From contig NZ_WEHX01000001.1 in the NCBI RefSeq assembly GCF_009183815.1, positions 60,110 through 124,109 on the forward strand: DNA of 64,000 bases. The letters run 5' to 3'. Shown here piece by piece: positions 35,988 to 44,242 of this stretch. How positions within the stretch are numbered: the stretch's first letter is position 1; the number at the start of each line of letters is the position of its first letter. The DNA is from Sutterella seckii. GTDB lineage: Bacteria; Pseudomonadota; Gammaproteobacteria; Burkholderiales; Burkholderiaceae_F. The notes below the pieces were generated by a model that was not told where the DNA came from, searched no databases, and saw only the letters and a list, made by a program, of their open reading frames with translations. The position numbers and the translations under genes were made by a program.

Positions 35988-36874
35988 TGTCGTCCCTTAA
36001 TGAAGCTTTTTCCCGTGCCTGGGTGCGCATTGTCCGCTCGTTCAGGCATTTGCCGATGCCCGCTCGCTGGGGGCTTGCGCGATGCGCAGCTGCGATTTTC
36101 TGGCAGGCAGTGCCCAAACGCCGTCACGTTATTCTGACCAACCTGCGGCTTTGCTTTCCGGAGCTTTCCGAAGATGAGCGGATCAGGCTTGCGCGCCGCG
36201 TCTACGTTCGTCTCGCGCGCGCGGCGATCGATCACGGCACGCTCTGGACGGGCACAAAGGAAGAGGTGCAGGCGCTGGTCAAATTCGAGGGACTTGAGCA
36301 CCTTCTCAATCGAGAGAATCGCCCGATCATTGTGGTGTCGCCTCATTTCGCGGGGCTCGACGCTGCGGGCATTGCGCTCAATACCTATGTGCGCGGCGTG
36401 TCGCTCTATCAGAAGCAGAGCAATCCCGTCTGGGACAAAGCCTTGCTCGAAGGGCGGCTGCGCTTCAGCAACCCGGTGCTCATCGCCAAGACCGGCGACA
36501 ATGATCTGAGAACGGTGATGAAGCACATCCGTGAAGGGCTTCCCTTTTACTATTTGCCCGATATGGATCACGGCGCGCGAAATTCGATCTTCGTGCCTTT
36601 TTTCGGCGTGAAGGCCGCTACGATCCCGATGGTTTCGAGGCTTGCGCGCGTGATGCGCGCAAAAGTCGTCTGGTGCATTGCAACCATGACGGAAGACGGC
36701 TACCGCGTTGAAATTTCTGCTCCTCTGGAGAATTTCCCAACCAAGGATCCCGAAGCCGATACGATGCGTCTCAATAAGGAACTTGAAGCCTACATTCGCC
36801 GTCATCCGGATCAGTATCTCTGGGTGCACCGGCGCTTTAAGACGCGGCCTGAGGGCGAGCCTTCTGTTTATTGA
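35987..36874 (+). CDS. Lipid A biosynthesis acyltransferase, LpxL/HtrB family (second copy)
   Basis: A 295-residue paralogue of the preceding gene. The motif equivalent to HX4E is an HX4D variant, SPHFAGLDAAG, which is frequent in betaproteobacterial members. RRHVILTNLRLCFPELSEDER near the N-terminus and YYLPDMDHGARNSIFVPFFG in the middle are family-typical; the end ...RRHPDQYLWVHRRFKTRP is a clear LpxL/LpxM hallmark. It works at the inner-membrane cytoplasmic face in Kdo2-lipid A maturation. dapF follows after 21 nt, a conserved betaproteobacterial order. Confidence 0.9.
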   Translation: MSSLNEAFSRAWVRIVRSFRHLPMPARWGLARCAAAIFWQAVPKRRHVILTNLRLCFPELSEDERIRLARRVYVRLARAAIDHGTLWTGTKEEVQALVKFEGLEHLLNRENRPIIVVSPHFAGLDAAGIALNTYVRGVSLYQKQSNPVWDKALLEGRLRFSNPVLIAKTGDNDLRTVMKHIREGLPFYYLPDMDHGARNSIFVPFFGVKAATIPMVSRLARVMRAKVVWCIATMTEDGYRVEISAPLENFPTKDPEADTMRLNKELEAYIRRHPDQYLWVHRRFKTRPEGEPSVY

Positions 36875-36895
36875 TTTTCATCCAAAAATTTAATA

Positions 36896-37756
36896 ATGAC
36901 CGAGCTACATTTCACCAAGATGCAGGGGGCCGGGAACGACTTCGTCGTCCTCGACCGCGTGGCGGAGCCTGTAGAGGTAACTCCTCAGCTTGTGCGCCGT
37001 CTGGCGGACCGGCGATTCGGCATCGGCGCGGATCAGCTGCTTCTGCTCGACCCGCCTCAAAAGGAAGGCGAACCGCTTCGCTACCGGATCTTCAACAGCG
37101 ACGGCGATGAAGTCGAACAGTGCGGCAACGGTGCGCGCTGCATCGGGCGCTTTGCGCTTGAGCGGGGCTACGCTTCGGGCGACTCGATTCCGTTTCAGAC
37201 GATGAAGGGAAAAATCTGCGTGAAGCGGGAGCCTGACGGCCGCATGGTGGCCGATATGGGCGAGCCGCGCTTTCTGCCGGAAGACATACCCTTCCGTCCT
37301 GAAGGACTTGAATGCCGGATTGAAAATCAGATTCCGGTCTGGAAGGTTTACTGCACGCCGCTCAAGCGCGACATTGAATTCACTGTGACGAGCATGGGGA
37401 ATCCCCATGCAACGATCCTCACGGATGATGCGGACCGCGAACGCATTGATCTTATCGGCCCCTTCCTGCAGCAGCATCCGGCTTTTCCGGAAAGCGTCAA
37501 CGTCGGATTCGTTGAAGTTGAAAGCGCGCAGAAAGCAAAAATCCGCGTCTGGGAGCGCGGTCCCGGAGAGACGCTTGCCTGCGGTACCGGAACGAGCGCA
37601 GCGATGGCGGCGGGCCTCATGCGCGGCATTTTCGGCAGGCGGGTTGAATTTTCGGCCCGGGGCGGGGCGCTCGCCTGCGCCTGGGAAGGCCCGGGCGCCA
37701 CGCTCAGCCTGATTGGTCCGGCTGAGGTGGTTTTTACGGGCAGCATTGAAATTTAA
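36896..37756 (+). CDS. dapF: Diaminopimelate epimerase
   Basis: A 286-residue cofactor-free epimerase interconverting LL- and meso-diaminopimelate, for lysine and peptidoglycan. The two catalytic cysteines are in FNSDGDEVEQCGNGARC (first Cys of that segment) and ERGPGETLACGTGTSA. The N-terminus FTKMQGAGNDFVVLD and the GNPHATI segment complete the signature. It follows the acyltransferase pair closely, so the operon supplies both lipid A and peptidoglycan precursors. Confidence 0.97.
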   Translation: MTELHFTKMQGAGNDFVVLDRVAEPVEVTPQLVRRLADRRFGIGADQLLLLDPPQKEGEPLRYRIFNSDGDEVEQCGNGARCIGRFALERGYASGDSIPFQTMKGKICVKREPDGRMVADMGEPRFLPEDIPFRPEGLECRIENQIPVWKVYCTPLKRDIEFTVTSMGNPHATILTDDADRERIDLIGPFLQQHPAFPESVNVGFVEVESAQKAKIRVWERGPGETLACGTGTSAAMAAGLMRGIFGRRVEFSARGGALACAWEGPGATLSLIGPAEVVFTGSIEI

Positions 37757-37784
37757 TTTGGCGATTGAATCTGGAAATTTAGAA

Positions 37785-38990
37785 ATGTCAGACCTTATTC
37801 TGAAAAAGGGCAAGGAAAAGTCCCTTCTTCGCCGGCACCCCTGGGTATACGACACCGCGGTTGAGCGCGTGGTCGGCAAGCCCATAGCGGGCGATACGGT
37901 GCGCGTGCTTTCGCGCGACGGGCGTTTTCTCGCCTGGGCTGCGTATTCGCCGGCCTCCACGCTGAGGGCGCGCTGCTGGTCCTATCGCGAGGACGAAGTC
38001 ATTGATGACGCGTGGTTTGAGCGCAAGGTCCGGGAAGCCATTCTCTTTCGCGAACCGCTCAGGAGCCGTACGAACGCCATTCGTCTGATTTTCGGTGAAG
38101 CTGACGGACTCCCCGGCCTCATCGTCGACCAGTACGGCGACTGGCTGGTGACGCAGTTCCAGTCCGCCGGCGTTGAAGCCTATCGTCCGCTTCTGGGGCG
38201 CCTTCTGATGGAGGCCACGGGGGCCCGCGGCATCTATGACCGTTCTGATGCGGCAACGCGCCGGCGCGAAGGCCTTGAAGTCCGTTCCGAGCTCCTCGCG
38301 GGCGAAAATCCGCCCGAAGCGATTGAAGTGGTCGAAGACGGCGTGCGCTACGGCGTTGACTGCCGCATCGGGCATAAGACGGGGTTCTACATCGACCAGC
38401 GCGAGAGCCGTCTGGCGGCTCAGGCTGCCGCCGAGGAATTCCGCCGGGTTCACGGGCGCGGCATGCGCGCGCTCAATTGCTTCTGCTACACGGGCGGCTT
38501 CTCGCTCGCGCTCCTCAAGGGCGGCGCCGAAGAGGTGGTTTCCGTCGACTCTTCCGAAGAGGCGCTGGAGATGGCAAAGGCCAACGCAGCGCGCAACGGC
38601 TTTGCCGGCAAGGCCGAATGGGTGTGCGAGGATGTCTTTTCCTGCCTCAGGAGGCTTCGTGATGCGGGCGAGCACTTCGATCTCGTGATTCTTGATCCGC
38701 CCAAGTTCGCATCCAGCCACTATCATGTGGAACGCGCGGCCAGGGCTTACAAGGACATCAACCTCAACGGGCTGAGGCTCCTGCAGCCGGGCGGCGAACT
38801 CTTTACGTTCTCCTGTTCCGGTGCAATCGATGTGGATCTTTTCCAGAAGATTGTTGCCGGCGCAGTGATTGACTCCGGACTCAATGCCTGGGCGACCGGG
38901 CGTTTCGGTGCGGGAGCGGATCATCCGCTTTTGATGACTTGTCCGGAAGGCGAATATCTGAAGGGCATGCGCCTCGCGGTGCGGCCCTGA
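37785..38990 (+). CDS. rlmI: 23S rRNA (cytosine-1962-C5)-methyltransferase RlmI
   Basis: A 401-residue SAM-dependent methyltransferase. An N-terminal PUA domain (about 1-75, LILKKGKEKSLLRRHPWVY) is joined to a Rossmann methyltransferase with LNCFCYTGGFSLALLKGGA (SAM loop), VVSVDSSEEAL, ILDPPKFA (motif IV) and FTFSCSGAID, where the catalytic Cys sits. I use the ATG at 37785; an upstream ATG at 37713 lies inside dapF. It lies 28 nt after dapF, probably in the same operon, and is closed by a strong terminator. Confidence 0.93.
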   Translation: MSDLILKKGKEKSLLRRHPWVYDTAVERVVGKPIAGDTVRVLSRDGRFLAWAAYSPASTLRARCWSYREDEVIDDAWFERKVREAILFREPLRSRTNAIRLIFGEADGLPGLIVDQYGDWLVTQFQSAGVEAYRPLLGRLLMEATGARGIYDRSDAATRRREGLEVRSELLAGENPPEAIEVVEDGVRYGVDCRIGHKTGFYIDQRESRLAAQAAAEEFRRVHGRGMRALNCFCYTGGFSLALLKGGAEEVVSVDSSEEALEMAKANAARNGFAGKAEWVCEDVFSCLRRLRDAGEHFDLVILDPPKFASSHYHVERAARAYKDINLNGLRLLQPGGELFTFSCSGAIDVDLFQKIVAGAVIDSGLNAWATGRFGAGADHPLLMTCPEGEYLKGMRLAVRP

Positions 38991-39008
38991 CAAGTTCCTA
39001 AGCTGAAG

Positions 39009-39045
39009 GAGGAGCGTGCGAGGAAAGGAAGCACGCTCCTTTTTC
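39009..39045 (+). terminator. Terminator after rlmI
   Basis: AGGAGCGTGC (39010-39019) pairs with GCACGCTCCT (39031-39040), followed by TTTTT. Confidence 0.88.
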
Positions 39046-39072
39046 CTTTAAGGGCATTGGAGGATAAGGAAA

Positions 39073-40068
39073 ATGGTTGTTGAAGAACCACAGGAACCGG
39101 AAATTCCGGTAACCATTCTGACGGGTTTCCTCGGCGCCGGGAAAACGACGCTGCTCAACAGGATTCTCAAGGAAAATCATCAGTTCAAGATCGCGATCAT
39201 TGAAAATGAGTTCGGTACGGAAAATATCGACAACGATCTCATCGTGACCGAACAGAAGGAGCAGATCGTCAGCATGAACAACGGCTGCGTCTGCTGCACG
39301 ATCAGAGGCGATCTCTCGCGCGTGCTCACCAACCTGCGTCTGAAGCGCGAGCGCGGCGAGATCGATTTCGACTACGTCGTGCTCGAAACCTCGGGCGTGG
39401 CGAATCCCGGCCCCGTTGCACAGACCTTCTTCATGGATGACGCTGTGGCGCCGTTCTTCCGCCTGGACGGCATCGTCACGGTGGTGGATGCCAAATACGG
39501 CGCAAAGACGCTCGACGAGGAAGCCAACGCCCGCGACCAGGTGGGCTTCGCCGACCGCATTCTCGTTTCAAAGTGCGATCTCGTGACCCCTGAGGAACTC
39601 GAGGCCTTTGAAGCCCGTCTTCGCGGCATGAATGCCCGCGCACCCATCCGCCGCGTCGACATGGGCAACTGCCCGGTCGATGTTGTTCTCAACATCGCGG
39701 GCTTCAACATGAATGATGTGCTTGATGTGGATCCCAACTTCTTTGTGGACGATCATCATCACCATCATCACAACGACGACATTCATACCTTTGTCTACGA
39801 CTCCGAAAAGCCCTTCGACCCGATGAAGCTCGAGCGCTACATCATGTCGCTTACGAGCGTTTACGGGCCGGACATGCTGCGCTACAAGGGCATTCTTTAC
39901 TTCAAGGGCGTCGACCGCAGGGTCGTCTTTCAGGGCGTGCACATGCTCGCTGTTTCAGACGTTCTCGGGCCCTGGGGCGACCGCAAGCCTTTCTCGAAGC
40001 TTGTCTTCATCGGGCGCAACCTTCCGGAAGAGGCAATCCGCAAGGGTCTTGACACCTGTCTGGCGTGA
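39073..40068 (+). CDS. COG0523 (CobW/ZNG1-like) GTPase with a His6 loop
   Basis: A 331-residue metallochaperone-type G3E GTPase. Walker A is GFLGAGKTT (18-26); the family metal-binding CxCC motif is C72-V-C74-C75 within NNGCVCCTIRGDL; the Walker B/ETSG region reads VLETSGVANPGPVAQTF; the base-specificity motif is the SKCD segment. A run of six histidines at 228-233 (DNA 39754-39771) between acidic residues forms a second likely metal site, and the CobW C-terminal domain follows. Family members deliver Zn, Co, Ni or Fe; the specific metal is unknown. It lies directly upstream of dksA but behind its own terminator. Confidence 0.9.
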   Translation: MVVEEPQEPEIPVTILTGFLGAGKTTLLNRILKENHQFKIAIIENEFGTENIDNDLIVTEQKEQIVSMNNGCVCCTIRGDLSRVLTNLRLKRERGEIDFDYVVLETSGVANPGPVAQTFFMDDAVAPFFRLDGIVTVVDAKYGAKTLDEEANARDQVGFADRILVSKCDLVTPEELEAFEARLRGMNARAPIRRVDMGNCPVDVVLNIAGFNMNDVLDVDPNFFVDDHHHHHHNDDIHTFVYDSEKPFDPMKLERYIMSLTSVYGPDMLRYKGILYFKGVDRRVVFQGVHMLAVSDVLGPWGDRKPFSKLVFIGRNLPEEAIRKGLDTCLA

Positions 40069-40103
40069 GATTCAGCAATAAAAAAGATTTACTGAATTTC
40101 CTC

Positions 40104-40146
40104 AAAAAAATCCCGCTTCTCTTGAGTGGCAGAAGCGGGATTTTTT
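40104..40146 (+). terminator. Terminator between the COG0523 gene and dksA
   Basis: AAAAAAATCCCGCTTCT (40104-40120) pairs with AGAAGCGGGATTTTTT (40131-40146). It is strong and nearly symmetric. Confidence 0.92.
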
Positions 40147-40292
40147 CGGTATAACGCTTCCCTACCCTAAGGAACCGATTCCGAAGGCAGGGAGATTTGA
40201 ATTCAAGTTTCCCGACGTTCGCTATTAATGCGGCGAGGCGGCTCAACGACAAAGCCTGAAGGATCGGGGCTGAATTCACAGGAAATAAGAAC

Positions 40293-40712
40293 ATGGGCAC
40301 CAAAAAGGGACTTACCGCGGAAGAAATCCTCAAGATGTCGGATGACGACTACATGAACGACGAGCAGCTTGAGTTTTTCCGTCGCCGTCTTTCGGATATG
40401 GAGCGCGAGCTTCGCGCGAATGCCGATCAGACGACGGTCAATCTGCGCGAGACGACTGTTGTTCCGGATCCGGCGGACCGTGCGACGATCGAAGAAGAGC
40501 ATGCGCTTGAGCTGCGCACCCGCGACCGTGAACGCAAGCTGCTCAAGAAGGTGCAGGCTGCCATCAAGCGAATTGATGACGGTGATTACGGCTACTGCGA
40601 GGAAACGGGCGATCCGATCGGCGTGGCCCGTCTGATGGCGCGCCCGACGGCAACGCTTTCGCTTGAAGCTCAGCAGCGCCGCGAGCTCAAGCAGAAGATG
40701 TACGGAGACTAA
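40293..40712 (+). CDS. dksA: RNA polymerase-binding transcription factor DksA, single-cysteine form
   Basis: A 139-residue secondary-channel regulator that works with ppGpp. The coiled-coil tip motif DPADRA (59-64) is intact. Of the four zinc ligands in E. coli DksA only C102 remains; the other positions are T105, S123 and A126 in GYCEETGDP and ATLSLEAQ. Similar zinc-poor DksA proteins are known in other Proteobacteria, where folding does not need zinc. The stop lies 2 nt before a GTG start, so the downstream nucleotidase is probably coupled. Confidence 0.93.
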   Translation: MGTKKGLTAEEILKMSDDDYMNDEQLEFFRRRLSDMERELRANADQTTVNLRETTVVPDPADRATIEEEHALELRTRDRERKLLKKVQAAIKRIDDGDYGYCEETGDPIGVARLMARPTATLSLEAQQRRELKQKMYGD

Positions 40713-40714
40713 TC

Positions 40715-41503
40715 GTGCGCGCGCGACGTTTCCCTGAAGAACGCCGCAGAGATTACGCACCATGCATGACGGCACGGACTGAGCCCGGCTTTCCGGGAAC
40801 CGTGCCGTTTTTGCATTCTCATCCGAGCGTCTGGATCTTCGACATGGACGATACGCTTCTTGCATCGTCCGCCGGGATCCTCGATGAGGTGCATGATCTC
40901 ATGAACGACTTTCTCATCCGCCGCATGGGGTTCAGCGCGCAGAAGGCCAACTTTCTTCGCGAATATTACTGGCGCACCTATGGATCGACCTTCATCGGCC
41001 TCTGGCGTTGTCACGGCGTGGATCCGAGAGTGTTTCTGCCTGCAGTGCATGATTTTGACTATGCCCCTTATCTCGCGGGCCTGAAGTCCATGCGCTCCGT
41101 TTTGTCGAAGTTTCCCGGCAGACGCGTGCTGATGACGAACGGCCCGAGAAACTATGCCGACGCGATTCTGCCCGCGATCGGACTCAGGAGCTTCTTCGAT
41201 CTTGAAGTAACGAGTTCGGACATGCGGGTCTTCGGAGACTGGCGGCCGAAGCCTTCCGTTTCCATGATGAAGGCGCTTGCGGCACGGCTCGGCGTCAGGC
41301 CCCGGGATGCTGTTCTGATCGACGACAGCCTGCTCAACCTCAGGGCGGCGAAGCTCGCCGGCATGCGGACCGTCTGGTGCATCGGCATGAGGCGCCGCCA
41401 TGCCGGTCTGCGCATGCCCTGGAATGCGCCGATGGCCCATCCTGCCGTCGATCTTGTCGTTCATGATGTTGAAGAGCTTTTGCGCCGCATTGGGCGCATT
41501 TGA
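40715..41503 (+). CDS. HAD-family pyrimidine 5'-nucleotidase
   Basis: A 262-residue HAD-superfamily phosphatase. Motif I is FDMDDTLL, motif II lies in VLMTNGPRNYA, motif III uses the Lys of RPKPSVSMM and motif IV is VLIDDSLLNL. The helical cap with HDLMNDFLIRRMG fits the SDT1/pyrimidine 5'-nucleotidase branch, which dephosphorylates UMP and related nucleotides. I take the GTG at 40715 because GGAG in the end of dksA lies 7 nt upstream; an ATG at 40766 is the alternative. It ends 8 nt before sppA. Confidence 0.85.
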   Translation: MRARRFPEERRRDYAPCMTARTEPGFPGTVPFLHSHPSVWIFDMDDTLLASSAGILDEVHDLMNDFLIRRMGFSAQKANFLREYYWRTYGSTFIGLWRCHGVDPRVFLPAVHDFDYAPYLAGLKSMRSVLSKFPGRRVLMTNGPRNYADAILPAIGLRSFFDLEVTSSDMRVFGDWRPKPSVSMMKALAARLGVRPRDAVLIDDSLLNLRAAKLAGMRTVWCIGMRRRHAGLRMPWNAPMAHPAVDLVVHDVEELLRRIGRI

Positions 41504-41511
41504 GAGTAACG

Positions 41512-43320
41512 ATGCAACTTTTACGCTGGATCGGACGATGCCTCGATTTTCTTCGCAGGCTTGTCCTGAATGTGGTCTTTTACGGAATCCTCATACTCGC
41601 TGCCGCGCTCTGGTACTGGTCGGAGCCGGAGGCGCCGGCTATTGGTCCCCGTACCGTAATGGTGCTCGATCTGCGCGGGCCCGTCGTTGAGTCGGACCCC
41701 ATGAGGCTCATCTCTGCAGACATGAGAATGTTCACGGGCAAAGGCGCGGAGTCGACCCGGCTGATTGATGTTGTGGAGGCGCTTGACCGCGCAGCAATGG
41801 ATCCGGATATCGCCGGCGTGGAAATCGTGACGGGCGACCTTACCCGGATCGGTCTCGCTTCCGCAAGAACGATCGGCAATGCCGTTGAGCGCTTCAAGAG
41901 CGCGACGGGGAGACCGGTTTATGCCTGGTCCGAAAGCTTCAGTCAGGGACAGTATGCAGCAGCGGTCCATGCCGATGAGATATCTCTCCATCCGATGGGA
42001 CTCGTCATGCTGCGGGGACTTTCAGGAGCAAATCTCTATTGGGGCAAACTCCTTGAGCACGTCGGCATCGGCGTCTCCGTCTATAAGGCCGGCGCCTTCA
42101 AGAGCGCGCCGGAAATCTTTACGAGCGATGCGCCTTCCAGGGAAAATCTTGAAGCTCAGAAGAGCTGGATGGACGCATCCTGGCAGGGGCTGACGGGGGA
42201 TATTGAAAAGGCCCGGGGCCTGATGCCGGGAGCAGTGGATAAATATCTCAGGGAGCTTCCCGCCAGGCTTAACGACGGCGAAGATCCGGCAGAGATCCTG
42301 AAAACCTCCGGATTCGTCACGGATCTTCTGACTGAGGACGAGTTTGAAGAGAAGCTCGCGAAGCGCTTTGCTGAGGGCGGGGACAAGACGAAGCTGAAGC
42401 GCATTGATTATCTTGACTACCTCAATGCGACGGATCTTCCTGATGCCCCCGGCAGCGGCGTGGCCGTCGTTTTTGCAGAAGGCACGATCAGCTCGGGCGC
42501 TGCTTCGGGAATTTCCCCCGAAGAGCTTTGCGAGCGTCTTGAGCGGGCGGCAAAGACTCCGGGCACGCGTGCTCTGGTTCTGCGCATCTCAAGTCCGGGA
42601 GGAGACGCCATTGCGGCGGAGGCGATTCGCGAGAAGCTCGCGGCCATCAGAGCGAGGGGCATCCATGTTGTAGCGAGCATGGGCGATACGGCGGCTTCCG
42701 GGGGCTATTGGATCAGTCTCGGCGCAGAGCGCATCATCGCGGATCCCCTGACGCTTACCGGTTCGATCGGCGTCTTCTCGGTGATCCCTGATGCGGAAGG
42801 ACTGCTCGCTGAATTTGATGTCGGCCGGGACGGCTACCGTACCGGAGAACTGGCGGAATTCGGCTCCCCTCTGCATCGTCCCAATGCCGCTGAAAGCGCA
42901 ATTCTGCGCTCGGGCGTTGAACGTGTTTACGACCGCTTCAAGGCCCTTGCCGCAAATAATCGCGGAAGGACGGAAGCCGAAATCGAAAAGGTGGCTCAGG
43001 GCCGGGTCTGGACGGGCGCTCAGGCGCTTGAGCACGGGCTTGTCGACAGTCTGGGAGACTTGTCTGATGCGGTCAAGGTGGCTCGTCAGCTGGCCGACCT
43101 TCCTGACGACGCGCCGGTTCGCTACTTTGATGCGGAGCCTGACGGCATGTCGGCGCTTGTGGCGAAGCTTTCGGGAGAGGTTCTGGCCATGGTTCCGAAG
43201 AGCGCTTCCATGAGACTGTTTTTGCTGCCGGTGGCTTCAGAGCCTGAGTGGCAGCGGCTCGAGGCGCTCCTGAAGTCCCGCCGCGTGCTCGCATGGGCTG
43301 AAGTGCCCGAAGGCATCTGA
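41512..43320 (+). CDS. sppA: Signal peptide peptidase SppA, 67K type
   Basis: A 602-residue membrane-anchored serine protease that degrades cleaved signal peptides. An N-terminal transmembrane anchor (about 17-36) precedes two tandem peptidase-S49 domains. The catalytic Lys is K197 in YKAGAFKSAPE and the nucleophile Ser is S396 in GDTAASGGYW, matching the E. coli K209/S409 arrangement split over two domains. The ATG at 41512 is chosen over an in-frame TTG at 41500. A terminator follows. Confidence 0.95.
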   Translation: MQLLRWIGRCLDFLRRLVLNVVFYGILILAAALWYWSEPEAPAIGPRTVMVLDLRGPVVESDPMRLISADMRMFTGKGAESTRLIDVVEALDRAAMDPDIAGVEIVTGDLTRIGLASARTIGNAVERFKSATGRPVYAWSESFSQGQYAAAVHADEISLHPMGLVMLRGLSGANLYWGKLLEHVGIGVSVYKAGAFKSAPEIFTSDAPSRENLEAQKSWMDASWQGLTGDIEKARGLMPGAVDKYLRELPARLNDGEDPAEILKTSGFVTDLLTEDEFEEKLAKRFAEGGDKTKLKRIDYLDYLNATDLPDAPGSGVAVVFAEGTISSGAASGISPEELCERLERAAKTPGTRALVLRISSPGGDAIAAEAIREKLAAIRARGIHVVASMGDTAASGGYWISLGAERIIADPLTLTGSIGVFSVIPDAEGLLAEFDVGRDGYRTGELAEFGSPLHRPNAAESAILRSGVERVYDRFKALAANNRGRTEAEIEKVAQGRVWTGAQALEHGLVDSLGDLSDAVKVARQLADLPDDAPVRYFDAEPDGMSALVAKLSGEVLAMVPKSASMRLFLLPVASEPEWQRLEALLKSRRVLAWAEVPEGI

Positions 43321-43333
43321 TCATTTGCCTGAC

Positions 43334-43370
43334 AAAAAAGGCCGCCTTTCGTCTGAAGGGCGGCCTTTCT
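43334..43370. terminator. Bidirectional terminator between sppA and moeB
   Basis: AAAGGCCGCCTTTC (43337-43350) pairs with GAAGGGCGGCCTTT (43355-43368) with one mismatch; an A6 tract precedes it. Confidence 0.88.
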
Positions 43371-43381
43371 CCTGAGCGGGC

Positions 43382-44158
43382 TTAATGAGCCTTCCCGCAG
43401 CAGGGGCAGGTTGTTCTGCGCTTATAGGTCAATTCCGTCATTTCCATTCCGAAAAGATCGACCATGAGGAGCCGCCGCACAAGGGGTTTGCCGAAGCCCG
43501 CGGCAAGCTTGAGCGCTTCCGTCGCCTGCAGGAGTCCTATCGTGCCGGTGAGGCCGGAGAAGACGCCTAAGGTTGAGGCTTTTTCGTCATTGGCGGCATC
43601 GTCTTCGTCAAAGAGGCACCGATAGCAGGGGGAGTCGGGATCCCGGAAGTCGAAGACGGTCACCTGTCCGCTCATCTTGACGGCGGCCGCGAAGACGAGA
43701 GGCTTCTTTTCTGCAAGGCAGACGCGGTTGACGAGCTGCCTCGTGGCGAGATTGTCCGAGCAGTCGAGGACGATGTCGGCTTCCTTAACGAGGGGAGAGA
43801 GGTCTTCCGCGCTCTTCATGCGCTTCGTGATCGCCCTGGGCTCAATCTGAGGATTCCAGCGCCGGAGCTCCCGTGCGGCGTTCTGCGCCTTATTCAAGCC
43901 GATGGCGGCGCTTTCATGGAGGATCTGGCGCGAGAGATTGCTTTCCGACACCTCGTCGGGGTCGACGATGGTGATGTGGCAGGCGCCGGCCGAAGCGAGA
44001 TAAAGGAGCGCGGGAGAGCCGAGTCCGCCCGCGCCGATGACGAGAAAGCGGGCGGCGATGATCTTTTTCTGACCTTCCTCGCCGAAGCCGGAAATCAGCA
44101 TCTGGCGCGAAAGGCGCTCCCGAAGCGCGTCAAAGCGTTCGTTGTCAGTAGTGGGCAT
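43382..44158 (-). CDS. moeB: MoeB/ThiF-family adenylyltransferase
   Basis: A 258-residue E1-like enzyme that adenylates the C-terminal Gly-Gly of a small sulfur carrier (MoaD or ThiS). The ATP site is VIGAGGLGSPALLYL with DPDEVSESNLSRQIL; zinc ligands are C in SPCYRC and C in TTCPCCGKAH. A catalytic Cys candidate lies in the flexible region. The start at 44158 has GAGGA upstream; a longer frame starting at 44197 would begin inside a terminator stem. It is next to ctp and envC as in many Betaproteobacteria. MoeB and ThiF cannot be fully separated without context. Confidence 0.88.
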   Translation of the reverse strand: MPTTDNERFDALRERLSRQMLISGFGEEGQKKIIAARFLVIGAGGLGSPALLYLASAGACHITIVDPDEVSESNLSRQILHESAAIGLNKAQNAARELRRWNPQIEPRAITKRMKSAEDLSPLVKEADIVLDCSDNLATRQLVNRVCLAEKKPLVFAAAVKMSGQVTVFDFRDPDSPCYRCLFDEDDAANDEKASTLGVFSGLTGTIGLLQATEALKLAAGFGKPLVRRLLMVDLFGMEMTELTYKRRTTCPCCGKAH

Positions 44159-44183
44159 AAGAGCCGATCCTCTTTGTTCCGAA

Positions 44184-44226
44184 AGGAAGAGCCGCATCGC
44201 GCGATAGGGGCGGTGCGGCTCTTTCT
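44184..44226 (-). terminator. Terminator of the envC-ctp unit
   Basis: AAGAGCCGCA (44187-44196) pairs with TGCGGCTCTT (44214-44223), ending in a short U-rich tail in the minus direction (CCTTTC). Confidence 0.75.
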
Positions 44227-44242
44227 GATGAAAGGCGAAAGG

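Noticed and set aside
39754..39771. Six-histidine run as a possible cloning-tag contaminant
   Set aside because: It lies in the middle of an intact COG0523 gene, flanked by acidic residues, where family members often carry His-rich loops.
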